Shown here piece by piece: positions 25,986-39,289 of a stretch of 64,000 bases of DNA. Origin of the DNA: Plectrocnemia conspersa (taxonomy: Eukaryota; Arthropoda; Insecta; Trichoptera; Polycentropodidae); the NCBI GenBank assembly GCA_009617715.1, contig VTFK01000504.1, forward strand, positions 101,792 through 165,791, written 5' to 3'. The position numbers and the translations under genes are program-made. Position 1 is the stretch's first letter. The number at the start of each line of letters is the position of its first letter. The notes under the pieces were generated by a model. It ran no database searches and was not told the DNA's origin. It saw only the letters and a list, made by a program, of their open reading frames with translations.

Positions 25986-26099
25986 AACGCTCATTAAATA
26001 ATCATACAAAACAAAGCAAAAACGTCATTGTAATATATATTAATGAATCAGGCTTAGTTCAAACATTAATTATTATACTATCCTCATCTACATGAATTA

Positions 26100-26590
26100 C
26101 TATACTAACATTCCATATTCGAAATGACTCGACTTTGTTTCACAGTCACGCCAGATATTTTAATCATTGAATTCAAACAAAGCACACACATGTTTTATGC
26201 GTGTAATGCCGCTGTAAACGAAGGCCAGCGAGTACATATGAAAAAAAAATCGCCCGTCACCCCCGACTTGTTTTTTACGTCCGTAGCAGATTTTCCTCGA
26301 AACGTGTCTATATGTATGTATGCGTGATGGAAGAAATCACGTAACGTAGGAGGCGGTGATTTGGGAGTTTGTATCTCCTCCCACCCATCCACCCCCTGGC
26401 AAAATATGGGGTCGGTTAGAAGTGTCTCCCTTGTATTGTGAAACAGTCCTGGCCGTGATTCATTTATCACCGGCAGGGGCGCTGATATTATGATCAATGT
26501 CATTTCAAAGCTTCGCCTCGGCGACAAGTCGACCCTGTCGAGCTTTCTTGGCACCCTTCGCAGTCGATGTCATTTATTTTATTTTCGATT
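26100..26590. promoter_or_regulatory. G+C-raised island, candidate regulatory element
   Basis: Contains a C-rich strand run (CTCCTCCCACCCATCC, near 26374-26390) and several CpG words. Frames of 119 residues (minus) and 67 residues (plus) overlap on opposite strands, as expected of non-coding DNA with few A+T-type stops. No family resemblance. Confidence 0.35.
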
Positions 26591-26599
26591 ACGTGCTGT

Positions 26600-27935
26600 T
26601 ATTAATTAATTGTTAATAATATTTATTAATTTGCTATTGGATGTCTGTGTATGATTATGAGCAAGTTATATACTTTTAAATAAATAAAAAAAGACGCTTA
26701 ACAGTGAAAGAGCAACAATTGAACAAATTAGGCACTTTAAATGCCTTCAAGCTTAAATAACTTATGGTCAAATGTATGAATAAACATAAAGCTCATTTAT
26801 CGATGTCAAAAACATTAAAAAATATACACATATAATAGTAGAGCTTTTAAAGTATTCTAAAACAATTAAAAATAGTTTATATATGTATACTCAAAGAATT
26901 ATCAGTTTTGCCTTATTTTTTATAAGTTTATGCGTATCTGTTACTCTTTTTAGTGTCTTAGAATTAAGGGGCATGACTCATAATAGATGAAATCTCAAAG
27001 ATTTGCTACTAAGAAAATAAAATCTGGATAATATAGTGGCTGACTCGTTTAAGATATGCAAAATAAGAATGCTTTTGAAAAAAATACTATTGAAAAACTG
27101 AGGGAAAAATACAAATATAAATAAAATGATAATAGTTACAAATTAAAAAAAGAAAATTAAAATTTTTTCCAGATATTTTACTAAATGACGGTAATAAGCT
27201 AATAACTCGTTAACGCTTCAACTTGAGTTTAATTGATTGAGCAAAATGCAGTAATAAAGTTTAAGCAATTTCACTGTGCATAAACAAATTAATTAGTGAA
27301 CGCAAAAACAATATTATTAAATATTTAAACAAAATAAAATGTATGAAAAATAATCCGAGGGCTTTTTGTTGATAATAAAGGGGAAGTTCTGGATCTAAGT
27401 TAAAAACCTGACATGATTTATAAGTATTTGTATCTGGACGAATCAAAACACAGGAAACTTGTTTTAGATTTTTTGTCTTAGATATCTACCTATAACTCTT
27501 AAAATTAATCAGATTTTTAAACCACCTACAATGTGTATTAATATTTTATATCACTTTTTTAAGCACATATAGAGCGCGATACTACAATTAAATTTCATTG
27601 TCATTCTACAATAAAATCTGTATTTAATAAAAATATCAATCTATTATTTACTACTCATAAACATGTACTACAAAGTCTCTTTGTGTTAAATTTTAAATTT
27701 ACTGTAAGTCACCATTATATCAACTCGTTGAAAATGTTCTTATAACTATTCACAATACAAACAAGAAACAAAGGTATGAAATATCGTTCACTTTAAAACA
27801 GAATACTTGACAAGTCTGAGTGGACCCTTTGATATAAGATCTTAATAAAACGCGATATTTTATTTTTGCACAATTTGTATTATACAATATATTAAATAAA
27901 TTTTCCTTGAAAATATTTCTTTTACTCTAGTAATT
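26600..27935. other. A+T-rich stretch, no gene seen
   Basis: Nothing recognised. Confidence 0.5.
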
Positions 27936-27939
27936 TTTC

Positions 27940-28215
27940 AACGCTTTCGGCTTATCCACCCACCTGAATAAATCTAATTCCAGTCAGCGCCGTTGTAAAA
28001 ATTAATGATGCCGATCGCGCGGGCGGGATGAAGGAAGAAAGAATAGAACGTCCCATTTCCCAATGACAAGCTGTTATTGTTATTGGACGTAATAAAAGCG
28101 GCCCCTGGAAGCAATTTCCGAGAAGAATAATAATCACCTTCTTATATTCGGATTCGCCTATTGACGCTAAGCAGATATGCGAATAGAGCCCTCCCGTCGA
28201 ACAAAAAGTTAAGCA
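27940..28215. promoter_or_regulatory. G+C-raised island, candidate regulatory element
   Basis: A CGATCGCGCGGGCGGG core near 28012-28027 in otherwise A+T-rich DNA. The 61-residue minus-strand frame has no resemblance to a known protein. Confidence 0.35.
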
Positions 28216-28219
28216 ATAA

Positions 28220-29485
28220 CAATAATTTTATCCACCAATTACAATACATTATTACGGTTTCGACCATTTGTTACCCAAGATGTCATTTCATTATTGGAAA
28301 ATAAAATTTAGGAACAGAAAAGTGTTTTAAAATTGGCAATTTTTAGTTAATAAAATAAATTATATTACATATTATCGGTAACATATATGTACATATATCG
28401 TTCGTTATTAAAAAAAATCTTTTATTTCATCGCTTTATACTTTATTAGGCAAAAAGGATCATTAGTGTAGAAGATGTGGTCTTGGTAAATAGGCGTCTTG
28501 AAGTTGCGACACTAATGTATTTAGCTCAACAATAATTAATTATGAAGTAGCTTTAGCAGTTATAGCTTAATATTGTTTTTGTTAATAAAAATCATTTTTA
28601 TTTTATACTTATTATCATGGCAACCAAGAACGTTTTTAATTAGACATTATTATTGCGAATATTATCAAATTATTTTAAATAGGCATTTTGTCGTAAAATA
28701 TATAAATGAATGCATATTGTTATAATGTTAAATTTATGTAAAGTTCATGAAAAGCTTTCTTATTTAACCTGTTTTATAACGCACCATACTACAAGCGTGA
28801 TGTTATTGAATAAGTGCTTAAATCAGTTAATTAATTTTATTTTATTTTTATATATATTATTGTGTTTCAGAAATTTTGATTGCTTTTCTACTTTCACCCC
28901 TAATTTAGCTAATCCTTTACAAAAATTAACTTCAGCGCATTCAGAAAAGTTTTACTAGCAATATTAAAAATATATTAAATAATAAATCTTTATATTTATT
29001 CTCTATAAAAATGATATTAAATTAAAAATTATTGCACTCGCAGATATCTTTAACAATTAATTAATAGTAGTTAATATAAAAAGATACATTTATCGATAAT
29101 AATAACTTTAAATTATATTACAAATTTATATATAATACATTATTAAATATACTCTTTTACTAAACATATCAAGAAAGTTAAGCTATAAAGTCTAAAAAAT
29201 ATTTTTAAGGCATTTTATTTTTAAGATTAAATTATAACATTTTTTAGTATAATCGCCATAAAAGAAAATGCATTTAGTGAATATATTATAGAAACAAGAT
29301 TATTGACTTCTTTGATGGCATCCAACGTGTACAGATTTTCTGATACCTTAGTTAATTATTTCTAAAGTTTATAAATTGCTAAAGGCATACTAAAACAGTT
29401 TTTGCATTTAAAAAATAGCTTTTTTGTAGTAAACTAATACAGTTATTACAATTCAAAACCATAGCGCGTGACACTTATTTGCGAT
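28220..29485. other. A+T-rich stretch, no gene seen
   Basis: The 82-residue plus-strand frame at 28710-28958 is phenylalanine- and leucine-rich from A+T composition and matches no family I know. Confidence 0.5.
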
Positions 29486-29489
29486 TCGC

Positions 29490-29830
29490 ATTCTGTACTA
29501 TACGCTAGTTCGTAGCATCCTCAAATATAGCTCCATTGTCTGGAATGCAAGTATAAAAAAGTACGCCCTGTGTTTAAGAGAATTAACTACGAATGTCCTA
29601 TCTCAAAAAGAGCAAGTACGGGTCGAATCTGTATTTGTATCCTAGTGCCATTTTGCTTGGAGCGTTCGGACACAATCAATTGCATTATTCACGTAAAGTC
29701 TACTTAATGAAAAATTTTTGTAGCTTATTAATGGGGGGTGCTGATTCTTTAATGTCCTAGAGAGTTGCTATCGCGCCCCTTATTCTTGCTCATTGCGACC
29801 AAGGCGTCAGCGCTTGAGAACGCTACTCTT
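29490..29830 (+). pseudogene. LINE ORF2 C-terminal relic (jockey-like)
   Basis: From 29499 one frame reads YTLVRSILKYSSIVWN, a close fit to the jockey-type LINE motif LY-x-SLVRS-x-L-x-Y-x-S-x-x-W. In another frame, RKVYLMKNFCSLLMGG (29692-29740) fits the following R-R-x-x-D-L-x-F-L-Y-K-L-L-N-G block. Frame changes and stops show decay. Its last 75 bp are shared, in inverse orientation, with the minus-strand relic at 24.41-24.50 kb, including GCAAGAATAAGGG on that strand. Confidence 0.65.
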
Positions 29831-29834
29831 GCGC

Positions 29835-30345
29835 GAGCCATCCAGCTTCTCAACGATCTTACTAAGCATGTTATCAGAGATAGCTATGAAAAAAATATAT
29901 GAGATAGTGCTTATTATTTTAGGTGTACGCCATAACTGATTTTTATTTATCAGATGGCAAATGGTATTATCATTATTATTTGCATAATGGCCATTATGAC
30001 GCATCAGAGAAGCTTTTTAACAAAAAAATACTATAATTATAATTCCAAACAATTATTATGCTATATTTATAATTCCAAAGAATTATCATTTATTATGTTT
30101 TTCTAGATTCTTTGAATTTCCTGGATGAATATCGTAATCATTAATTCGTGCATAGACTGTAAGCTGCAAAAATACTTAATAAACCATAAATTACTAATTT
30201 AGAGATAAATTAGTCTAATTTCTAACACTACTTATTTGAAGATGTTAATTGTGCTTATGCTGCAATTATGCATTAGGCTGACGCCTGTCATTTACAATTT
30301 ACAATAAATAATTTAAAATAATGTCATTGTGTTAACAGATCACTG
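29835..30345. other. A+T-rich stretch, no gene seen
   Basis: Contains a near-perfect local duplication around TATAATTCCAAA(C/G)AATTAT near 30036-30088. Otherwise unremarkable. Confidence 0.45.
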
Positions 30346-30349
30346 AACT

Positions 30350-30930
30350 ATCTTCTCCCTTGACAGGATGAAGAATCGCCACGGTTTTTTCACAGACACT
30401 GCAAACGCAATGTTGATGTAACATATGCCTTTTTATGTCGGACGTGTCAAGCGGGGGCCATAAACTGTAATTTTTTTATTTGTCATATAATAGGTGTATG
30501 TATATATTTTCGCCAAAAAATATATATTAAGTTGCACCGAAAGAGAGAACGAAAGCGAAAAAGAGAGAAAAGAAAAAACAATAAATCAACTTATTGAAAA
30601 ATATCGCTAGCGAAACACCTAATACGTTTCTTCGGTTCAAAGTACCGCCTCGATGGCTATTGGGTAGCGTTACTTTTTCAACGAAAGAACGAAGAGAGAA
30701 GAAGAAGAAAAGCTCAACTTATCTTCGGTAGCTGCCAATACCACCCCAGCCAAAGAGTGTGGGGGTAGTCGGGCCGTGAGGAGGGTGTGCTGAAGTGGGT
30801 GATATTCTGATGCTTGTCGAAGGTGGAAAGGGAGTGTGTGGGTTCAAACCCCATATTTGCATGCCACGCTATTTCAAGTCGGGGGTTAAATACGTCACCA
30901 AACTTTGTGTGATGGGAATATATTGTTATA
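30350..30930. promoter_or_regulatory. Island with GAGAG clusters, candidate Polycomb/GAGA-type element
   Basis: Purine-rich strand segments at about 30538-30580 and 30683-30712 carry repeated GAGAG words. GCCAT (Pho core) occurs at about 30458 and its complement ATGGC at about 30653. G+C-rich CCACCCCAGCC and ATTTGCAT (30855-30862) follow. GAGAG plus Pho cores is the pattern of some fly Polycomb response elements, but these words are short and the inference is weak. Confidence 0.35.
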
Positions 30931-30934
30931 AAGG

Positions 30935-31625
30935 ATCCGTAGCTACTACTCTATTTTTTGTACCTTAGTATCCACTATATCAAAAAATATTTTTTGTAGA
31001 TATGACAGTTTCAAAATATAATATAATTAGTATTGCATATTATCTCGTGATTTTCATGATTGGCTTATTAAATAATTTAATATTTATTATAAATATGTAC
31101 TCTAAAAAATATTTGCATATTGCAGTTAATAGTAAGTCAAAATTAGAGTAAAAAAAAGAGTGTAAAAACGTGTTTTAATGCAAATATTTTACTACAGTTG
31201 TGCCTTACCTAATAAATATATTTTAATTATAATGATGGCTGTAAATTTAGGTACGTAAGAGTCAATTTGTTAAATGTAAAATTTATTATTGCTTACACGA
31301 AAATAATTTTAAGCCGTTCTAGCTGAGATAAATAAACAGCAATATTTTAGTAAAAATATTTGTATAATTTGTTTTATAATGGGTAGCATAATGCTTATAT
31401 TAATTAATAAATATAAAAAACTATTATTTTGCTTGAAATTTAATATTAAAAAATGATTCTTAAATAAGCTAATAGTTACTCTTAAACGACAATTTATTCA
31501 CTATTCTGCCAACATGTTTTTAATATAATAAGATAAAGTAATATTTATTAAATTATCACTGTATTTTATTATATTTATTGTTTAGAATATTAAGTAATAA
31601 CTTATAATAAACTGCTAAAAATAAA
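30935..31625. other. A+T-rich stretch, no gene seen
   Basis: Two octamer-like words (ATTTGCAT 31111-31118, ATGCAAAT 31178-31185) and nothing else. Confidence 0.5.
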
Positions 31626-31629
31626 CGAT

Positions 31630-31886
31630 AGATAGTTTTGGGAAAAATCAGGAAATTTCTCTCTGATCGATTTAAAAATTAACAGAAATTAAATAACTAT
31701 ACAACACGACAATGCGCGTCTCCATATGACAATATTGCCTCCTGATGACCTCCAACATTTTATACTAATGAATTAAAAAAAAAATATAAAGAAGTAGAAG
31801 ATATGTTGAAGAAAGTTTATTTTTATTCATTAAACAGATTTTTAAGTTTCATTTAAAAAGTACATTCATTTCGGGATTACCTAATA
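31630..31886 (+). pseudogene. mariner transposase 3' relic with terminal inverted repeat
   Basis: The frame containing QHDNARLHM (about 31703-31730) carries the mariner HDNARPH signature, including the second catalytic aspartate. The distance from it to the element end is shorter than usual, so there is an internal deletion. The element ends at 31884 with the inverse of TTAGGTAATCCCGAAATG followed by TA (31885-31886), the mariner target dinucleotide. The same end occurs at 50725-50746 and 60581-60600, so at least three members of this family sit in the window. Non-functional. Confidence 0.65.
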
Positions 31887-32199
31887 TTTAAACACATTTT
31901 AATTTAACCTATACTATATTTGCGTAACACAGTCAGTTCGAGAGCTATCCATTATTCATAATTTAGAAAGAGATGCTAAGTTTGGGTCTACTATTAACTC
32001 AAAAGCATAAGATACGGATATACGTTTGATATACTTATCATTACTCCGGTTTTTTATGAACACATTTTTAGAAAAAAAATATATAAATGTTTTTTACTCA
32101 ATCATGATTAATTCAAGATTTTAATAATCTTACATCGAGCTATTGTATATACTAAAATTATTTATTTATTAATAAAATAATCAATAATGTATCGTCTGT

Positions 32200-32850
32200 A
32201 ATGACAATGGCGAATGGAATCTTTTGTTCTATCTCTTGAGATCGGCTGATGCATTCGATTCAGTGTTCTTAAAAAGATTTATACCACAGGATAAAAACGA
32301 AGGGGAACACAATTTTTTTTCACTCCTACGTGACCGGTTGTATAGATGAAAATCTACCATATCATCTACATACATCACGTTTCGCGGGTTTTCATCTCAC
32401 TCTCGAATATGTTTTTAGCTGGTACGTATCATATATCAACCAATAAGTGTGCATGAAATTTATTCGGCATATAAATTTCTAATAAACGTAGAACTTTTAT
32501 CGGAGTTAAACCAACACGATTACTACTTAAACTCAATAGTTAATTAAACGTGCCACATGCAAATGGCATAAATCACGCCAACCCTACAAAACTAACGACT
32601 CAATCCGATGCAGAGGAACTCAATCTCCTCAACGATCAATTAAAAGTGAGTTTTATTTTTTAAATGTCACGAGAAAGAATTAGGTAATGAATGTATTATT
32701 TTCACACGACGTTTCTCTATTTCGTTATTTTACCTTATCGCGGAAATATATCGCAGGGGCGTATTCGATGACGAATGAATTAAAATCGTGTTCGCTGTGA
32801 GCAATCTTTCATTTTTGTTAATTAGCACGTCGTTTTTCTTTCGGTCACGT
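32200..32850. promoter_or_regulatory. Broad weak island
   Basis: Composition is mixed rather than strongly G+C-rich, with no protein-like frame. ATGCAAAT at 32557-32564. Possibly two adjoining elements (32200-32420 and 32500-32850). Confidence 0.25.
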
Positions 32851-33119
32851 TATAAATATTTTATTTAAAAATTAAATATCACATCTATTTTTAGTATAAA
32901 ATATCTGACATAATTAATGGTCGTATATGTATGATTTGAAACACGCAAATATTATTCGATGGTTGCCTGCTTACCTTAAATAGTATATTTAAAATTCACA
33001 AAAAAGTAAATAATGATTAATTTTTCATGATTTTTTAATGACATACATGTTCTATATATAACATATATCATATTTTTATTATTTTTTGCTTAAAAAATCC
33101 AATATACACCCTGTGGCTA

Positions 33120-33440
33120 CTAAATATACAAAGATAAAATCCCTTTGTTTTCCAGAGCGAAAATATTAATTTTAATTGACATTTTTTCGAGGGCGAGCGA
33201 AAAGAGTTGGTGTATTCAAATTTAACGTCTCTGCGGCTCTAAAAGCTCGTTTATCCCGTTAAACAATATTCGACCGACACCTCAGACAAACAAAATGGCA
33301 ATAATTAATATTCAAAAATTGATACATATTCATGGGGAACAATCTCGTCACAAAACCAAAACTGCCCGTCTCAATTAGTGAGGCCCGTACTCTTCTAAGA
33401 TTCGTGCGTCAACAACATTTCGGTTAATTTTTAATATTAT
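33120..33440. promoter_or_regulatory. G+C-raised island, candidate regulatory element
   Basis: Contains CGAGGGCGAGCGAAAAGAG (near 33188-33206) and several CpG words, bounded by A+T-rich DNA. No coding frame. Confidence 0.3.
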
Positions 33441-33444
33441 TACA

Positions 33445-34110
33445 CAATAATATACACACGTATAATCTTGTAAATATTTAATTATTAAATATTTATTTCA
33501 AATAATCAATATATGATATTATAATATTCAAATATATAAATTTTTATATAAAAAAATTAAAATACCAAAACCAATTTAAAATTGGGGTTTTGTCGCATAT
33601 TTATATTATATAATATATTTAATATTATATTTTATAAAAAACTTAGCAGCTTGACTTAAAGAGAACAGCATTATTTTATGAGGTTATGTGTACTGTCATA
33701 AGTGGATATACAAAGTCATCCGTCAATTCCTAGATTTTTTGAGATTTTCTAATGTAAAGTAATTTAAAGCAAATAAAACTGTAAAATATCTTTACAAGTA
33801 GGACTTAAAACCGGAACAATGTTTAAAGCTTTAGTAATACTTTAGGTACATATAGTTCTTTATAATAATAATAAAGTGGACAAAGAAAAGTACTATAGAT
33901 AATCCTCGTAGTGAAATGTCTACAACTACTATCACTGAAATAGAGTCGATGTGGTTACGGCACATTGACAAATCAAGATTCAAGCATTATTATGTGCTTA
34001 GGGCATTTTCTTATTATCTTACTTGTACTTATGTCAAACTTTATTCGTGATGGATAACCCAGCTTCTAACTGTTATTTAGAAGCGTGTTCATTTACATAT
34101 GTAATCTGAT
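33445..34110. other. A+T-rich stretch, no gene seen
   Basis: May include the decayed 5' part of the mariner relic that follows, but I cannot align it with confidence. Confidence 0.4.
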
Positions 34111-34114
34111 TTTT

Positions 34115-34395
34115 TGCTTTATGAGACTATATTAAGACATAGGTTTACTATTTTTAGCCTATAGCAAAGAATTAATAAAAACAATGAAAGAGTGCGAGTT
34201 CACCGCCTACATGAAAAAAAAATCGAGATACCTCTCACAGGCAAAATGATTGTGTCTGCTTTTTGCAACGCAAGTAGAATATTGATTTTAGATTACCTTT
34301 CCAAGGATCTAACCATTAGAAAACTATACTACTCTTGCTTATTACATAAACATCATGTAGAAATAGAAAAACGATTCGGAATGTTTATTTATTAA
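34115..34395 (+). pseudogene. mariner transposase mid-region relic
   Basis: The plus frame runs TGKMIVSAFCNASRIL then LDYLSKDLTIRKLYYSCLL (about 34236-34350). This aligns by eye with the mariner segment AGKVM-x-S-x-F-W-D ... I-D-Y-L-x-K-G-x-T-I-N-x-x-Y-Y-x-x-L-L. Upstream, YETILRH matches the DETWxHH segment around the first catalytic aspartate, here changed to Y. It reads as a mariner subgroup different from the 50.8 and 60.6 kb copies. No terminal repeats located. Confidence 0.6.
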
Positions 34396-34399
34396 AACA

Positions 34400-35925
34400 T
34401 TGACTGAAATTCACCTGTATGGTTTAAATTTGAAAACACATAATAAATTTCACTTTGTAGTAATTTCAATTCTTTAGAATTTTGTTTAACCTTTTCAATG
34501 TGAACATAAAATATCAAAAGCGAATCCAAAAATGTGTTTCTTTTTACAAATATATTATTATTCTCAAGAAAATATTTTATAATAATATTAGTAAATTAAA
34601 TTGGAATTGTACACTTCATCATAATTTAAAAAAAATGAATTAGTGAAATTAAAAAAATTCAAGGTTTATAATAAAATTAAAATTCATTCTCGATCAAGTC
34701 AAAAAATATTAAAACAAGCCCTTTAGATTTTAGCATAAAACATCATATAAATACAAGTTTTTCATGACAATGTAAATTACATAAATTATTAATTAAACTT
34801 AATAATATTGTGTAATAATTTTAAAATAATACTTTTTTATTTAAATTTACTTTTTATTACCAATAAAATATATTTATAAATAAAATGTACATTTGTGGTT
34901 CTGCTTTTGATATTTTATAAACATACCAAAAGGGCTAAACATGTTACTGAAGAATATAAAATTATAGCAGTGTGAATTTTTTGTGTAAATCTTTCAATTT
35001 ATATTTTTTTTATTGATTAATTTTTTCTGTGTAATTTTAAAATGTGCCATTATTTTCATCCCTTACAATTAATAGCTGTCACTATGTCCTTGATCGATTT
35101 TATTCACCAAAAAATTATTTCAAACAAAAATAAACAAGAAAGGCTTATTCCAATTTACTAGGATTAAGTTATTATAAAAAGTTATTTTAGGAATAATGTG
35201 TTATAATATACCTACCATAATGTTTTAATAAATAATCGATATTTTACCATTCTTTAAGATATTTTATATTTAAATTACTATAAATAATATAATTTAAATA
35301 TATTTGTCTTTATTTTACTTAAATATTGCAAGATAAATATTTTAAAAATCAAAAAATAAAGATATTTAAGGTATATAAAAAGACTACAACAATATATTGT
35401 ATTATTATAAATACCTAATATATATTACATACACATTTTAAATATTCAACTTTTTTCCAAAAATTCTCATTTCATTAAAAATTAAAAACATTGCTAAACC
35501 ATAATGTCTATGCAAGACTTAGCTTAAAATATTTATTACGATATTCCATCAAATCAGAAAAATCTAATCTTTAATAATTCATTGGATTGATTTATAATCA
35601 AAATTTCTCCAAAAATTCTAAAAGTGAAAATGGAAATTCACATTTCTCAAAAAATTAAAAATATTATACAGCTAGCTTAATTTATTTAAATTATTTATCA
35701 TGACATTTCATAAAATCAGGAAACACTAATCTGTAATAATTTATTGGAATTATAATTATATTTATATCAGCAATTTCGATCAATTTAAAAACACCCATGT
35801 GAGTCCATATGGGTAACAAACTCTGGTGCTTCAGGTATTAGTTAAATATTTATATCACTGATATTATTTATAGTAAATATATAAGCCAAAATGCTGCCGT
35901 AGAAAAAATATTTTGTACTTTAATT
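34400..35925. other. A+T-rich stretch, no gene seen
   Basis: Very A+T-rich and homopolymer-dense, with no frame above 60 residues. Confidence 0.55.
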
Positions 35926-35929
35926 TCCG

Positions 35930-36125
35930 ACTTACACGATAATTGCGCCCTGAACTCGTCATCAGTGTAGCTTACGAAAAATCATTACAAACGACACAGT
36001 ATTAGCACCGTAGTTATTCAGCTTGACACAATCAAAGTACAAAGAAAATCTTGGGCTTTGTCTCTTTAAATCGATAAGAACTTGAGCTTTGAGATAATTT
36101 GGACTTTTTAAAACTCTGAACAACG
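35930..36125. promoter_or_regulatory. Small weak island
   Basis: Slightly higher G+C with no frame; no distinctive motif. A+T-rich DNA follows to 36590. Confidence 0.2.
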
Positions 36126-36589
36126 ACACGAATAATTCTATATTATCTCACGATATAATTCAATAAAAACTATTTATAAAAAACTTTTACTACAAATAAA
36201 AAAAATACAAATGCTTTATTGCCTTTTCCACTTTCTAATCCTACTTCTGCTCAAAGGTACACAAAAATAATAACAAATAGAAAACAACAACAACCTTCAC
36301 AAAAAAATTATTAGATATTATCCCATATTATGCTTTTCTGCTCTTATTTTCTTCTAATTAACTTTGAAATACTGTGAGAATATACAGGAAAAGATAGTTA
36401 AAAAAAATTTTAGAATAAATGTATAATATAATGTATATATTTTTATAACCATTTTTTTTTTTTGATAAAGTTGTTAGAATATTAACAATTATATCTGTCT
36501 TTTTTGTGAGTTGTTTCAGTTAGTATAACACTAGAGAAATAACAAAAATTAACAGCTCCTAATTGTAAAATCTTATATCCATAACCATG

Positions 36590-37260
36590 TTGAAACATAT
36601 CGCTTTGTGACTTGTCACATGCGTGTGGGTGTATTGTTTTATGGTACTTCGCACGTGTGCGCGTGTCTCCCCTCTCCATCGCACCAACTCTTTTGTGCTT
36701 AATGCCAAAAAATCTCCAATAACTTAAAATATTCATAGCCTGCACTCGATCGTATTTAAATATTTACATAAGTAATACATTCTGAGTGGAACCCACTTGG
36801 GTAAATAGAGCGGAAAATGGATCGAGTCGAAAGTGAACGAGGAAACCGAACTTATCTGAAAAGTAATACCCATTATATTCGAACAAACATCTAGGGAGTG
36901 CTCCGAGACGGATACCGCCGGCGAAATTACAGACACCCCTTCCATCCGAATAAATATAAATTATTGAGCAAAAATTAATATCGCGGCCGCCGAAGAGCAT
37001 TAGGGGTGAGCGATTTTTTCATCGCCCCCCCCAAAAAAAAGAAGAGGAAAGGAAAAAGAAACGGGGTCGGGGCTCCGAGCATTTATTTCGGTATGCAAAT
37101 TTCCTTCAGTGCTGCGCGAAGCTATTAAAGCTAATAGTCAAATTGGAAAGATGGAAACAACAAAACATGAATATGTTTCATTTTTATTGCCGCATTTCAC
37201 GCGGGCCGGAAAAAATCGCTCAAGGGGTCGCCGAGAATAGGGAGCAGGGGCGGCGAAATA
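36590..37260. promoter_or_regulatory. Large G+C-raised island with E-box, Abd-B-like and octamer words
   Basis: CACGTG at 36652-36657 (Hairy/Myc class), TTTTATGG at 36637-36644 (posterior-Hox/Cdx-like), GCGGCCGC at 36983-36990, an eight-C run abutting eight A (from 37025), and ATGCAAAT at 37093-37100. Minus-strand frames of 87, 70 and 78 residues overlap in different phases without family resemblance. One of the best candidate regulatory elements here, but motif content alone is not proof. Confidence 0.4.
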
Positions 37261-37539
37261 TTAGGCAAATATAATAAAATCGATTCAGTTTATTTGGAAA
37301 AAGATTATTAAAGTAAGGATTAACAAACTTTTAAATTATCAAAAAAAGAAAATTGATTAGTAAAGAAACATATAAATACATTTATAATCTCTAATCTTTA
37401 GAATACCTGAATCTGTTAGGTAATAATGCATTAGAAGTAATGTATTAGATTAAATTCTTAAATAAATAGAATAAATAAATGATTTTGATTTTGTTAAGGG
37501 TATTTAGTTTCGACCTAAAAATCTGTAGAAGAATATCAT

Positions 37540-38240
37540 TCTAACGATGTAGTCAACCACAAGTATGCGAGGAGCGAGTTAGAGCCAAATGCAAATTTTC
37601 CAATGGCACCTTTGTCGCTTAGGAATAAATTACCAATGTCAAGAATATTTAAAACTGCTATTTACTGTATTAGGCAAGCAATTTTATTATGATCCATAGT
37701 GACTATGTTGAAAATAACATTTTCTTCCTGAATATATTAATTCAATATTTTATTCTACAGTTATCCCCATTTATTTTTTTACTATTTAGTTATTGCAACT
37801 TCCCCCGTTTAGTGTGACCGCAATAGGAAAACCGCGACCTCGGGCTCAAATGGGGTAAGCTGGATGGTGGCGAAGTCGTCCGCCAAAAAATGGGGCCAGT
37901 CACCCTTCCATTCTCACATCTGATAATTTGCATCCTAATGTCGCCTTTGGTTTCTCTCGCTCCGTCGATTGCCTTCCTCCTCTTATCCATTCGTTTTGGA
38001 TATTATAAATGGTGCTCGGAATGGATTTGAATAACGTTTATCCCCGCTGAAGTGGATGATGGTGATTTTGTCGCTGTTGCATTTTTATTCATCTCGTTTG
38101 CATGTCATTTGCCTTTTTTTAGATTTCATATCGAATTTAACGCTATTACTCCCCTTTCGTATTATCGTGTTGAGATATGAGGCGCATACAAAATATGCAT
38201 TTGATAAACGAAACATTATTATTTTATGTGTGTCATCCCG
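37540..38240. promoter_or_regulatory. G+C-raised island pair
   Basis: ATGCAAAT at 37589-37596 in the first part. GACCGCA (Runt-like) at 37816-37822 and a C- and CpG-rich segment at 37795-37985 in the second. Frames of 66 (minus) and 62 (plus) residues are not convincing. Confidence 0.35.
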
Positions 38241-38244
38241 TTAG

Positions 38245-39285
38245 ATAAGCTATTCGTAAATTTATATAACTAAACTAATTTAACTTATATTATAAGAAAA
38301 TAAGAAAAAGTTTGATTTCAACAATACAAAAATAAAAAACAGACATAATATTTTTAAGAGCTCAATACAACCCTATGGTAGTAATAAAATATATTTTCCT
38401 TCAATATGTTCCATATTAAAATTTTTCGTTTAAAAACCTTAGCAATGTATTTTGCTGTAAATTTCTGTGTAAACGCAACTTTCTTAAAATAATACTATGT
38501 AAATATATGCTTAGATAATTATTTAAATTTACTACAATAAAAGTAAGCTTAGATTAAGATTCAATGTAGTATTAATTATTCATACATTTAAATATTATTA
38601 TATTTAGAAATTGTATTTTTGCGAATCACACAATTGTTGTGGTTTTTAACAACAATTATATTTTTATAATTAATTGATTTTAATACATACATACGGCATA
38701 ACAGCTTTACTCCAATGCATCCCTGCGCTGAAAAAAAAAACATAATATTAACACTACAAAAATATATAAGATTTTAATCAGAAAAAGATAAAAACAATAT
38801 CAATTAAATTATATATAATAATGGCTAGAAAATACGTATACTAAATACGAGTACCTGGTTGAAAACAAATTAATACTATCCGACAGATAGTAAGAAATTC
38901 GGATAGCCCTACTCATTAGGATGTTATCCAATGCTCAAACAATACTGATTAGATTATTAATTAAAAATAAAGCTTGTACAAAATACCTATTTTCAAAATG
39001 AGTATAGAAATTTAGTTTTAACATACCATTAAACATCTACACTTCATATTTGATTTTTTAATTTTTGGACCACTCAAAGAAATATAAGAAAAAAAAGGTC
39101 AGAGGTATTCAACTACTTTCTAAACATCAAATTTGTGCCATTTTAGTTTAATAAGTTACTAGATAAACATATTTAATGTATGTGACATGCCTTTGTATAT
39201 AATAACATAAGTTTAGTTTGATCAGTTTGGATAAGGAAATGTTTTGATTTTTAAATATTTTTATATTTCGTTACAATTGTTGAGA
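38245..39285. other. A+T-rich stretch, no gene seen
   Basis: Nothing recognised. Confidence 0.5.
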
Positions 39286-39289
39286 ATAA

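Noticed and set aside
26195..26554. 119-residue minus-strand frame as a gene
   Set aside because: No recognisable family, an opposing overlapping frame, and composition typical of an island. RNA evidence would be needed.
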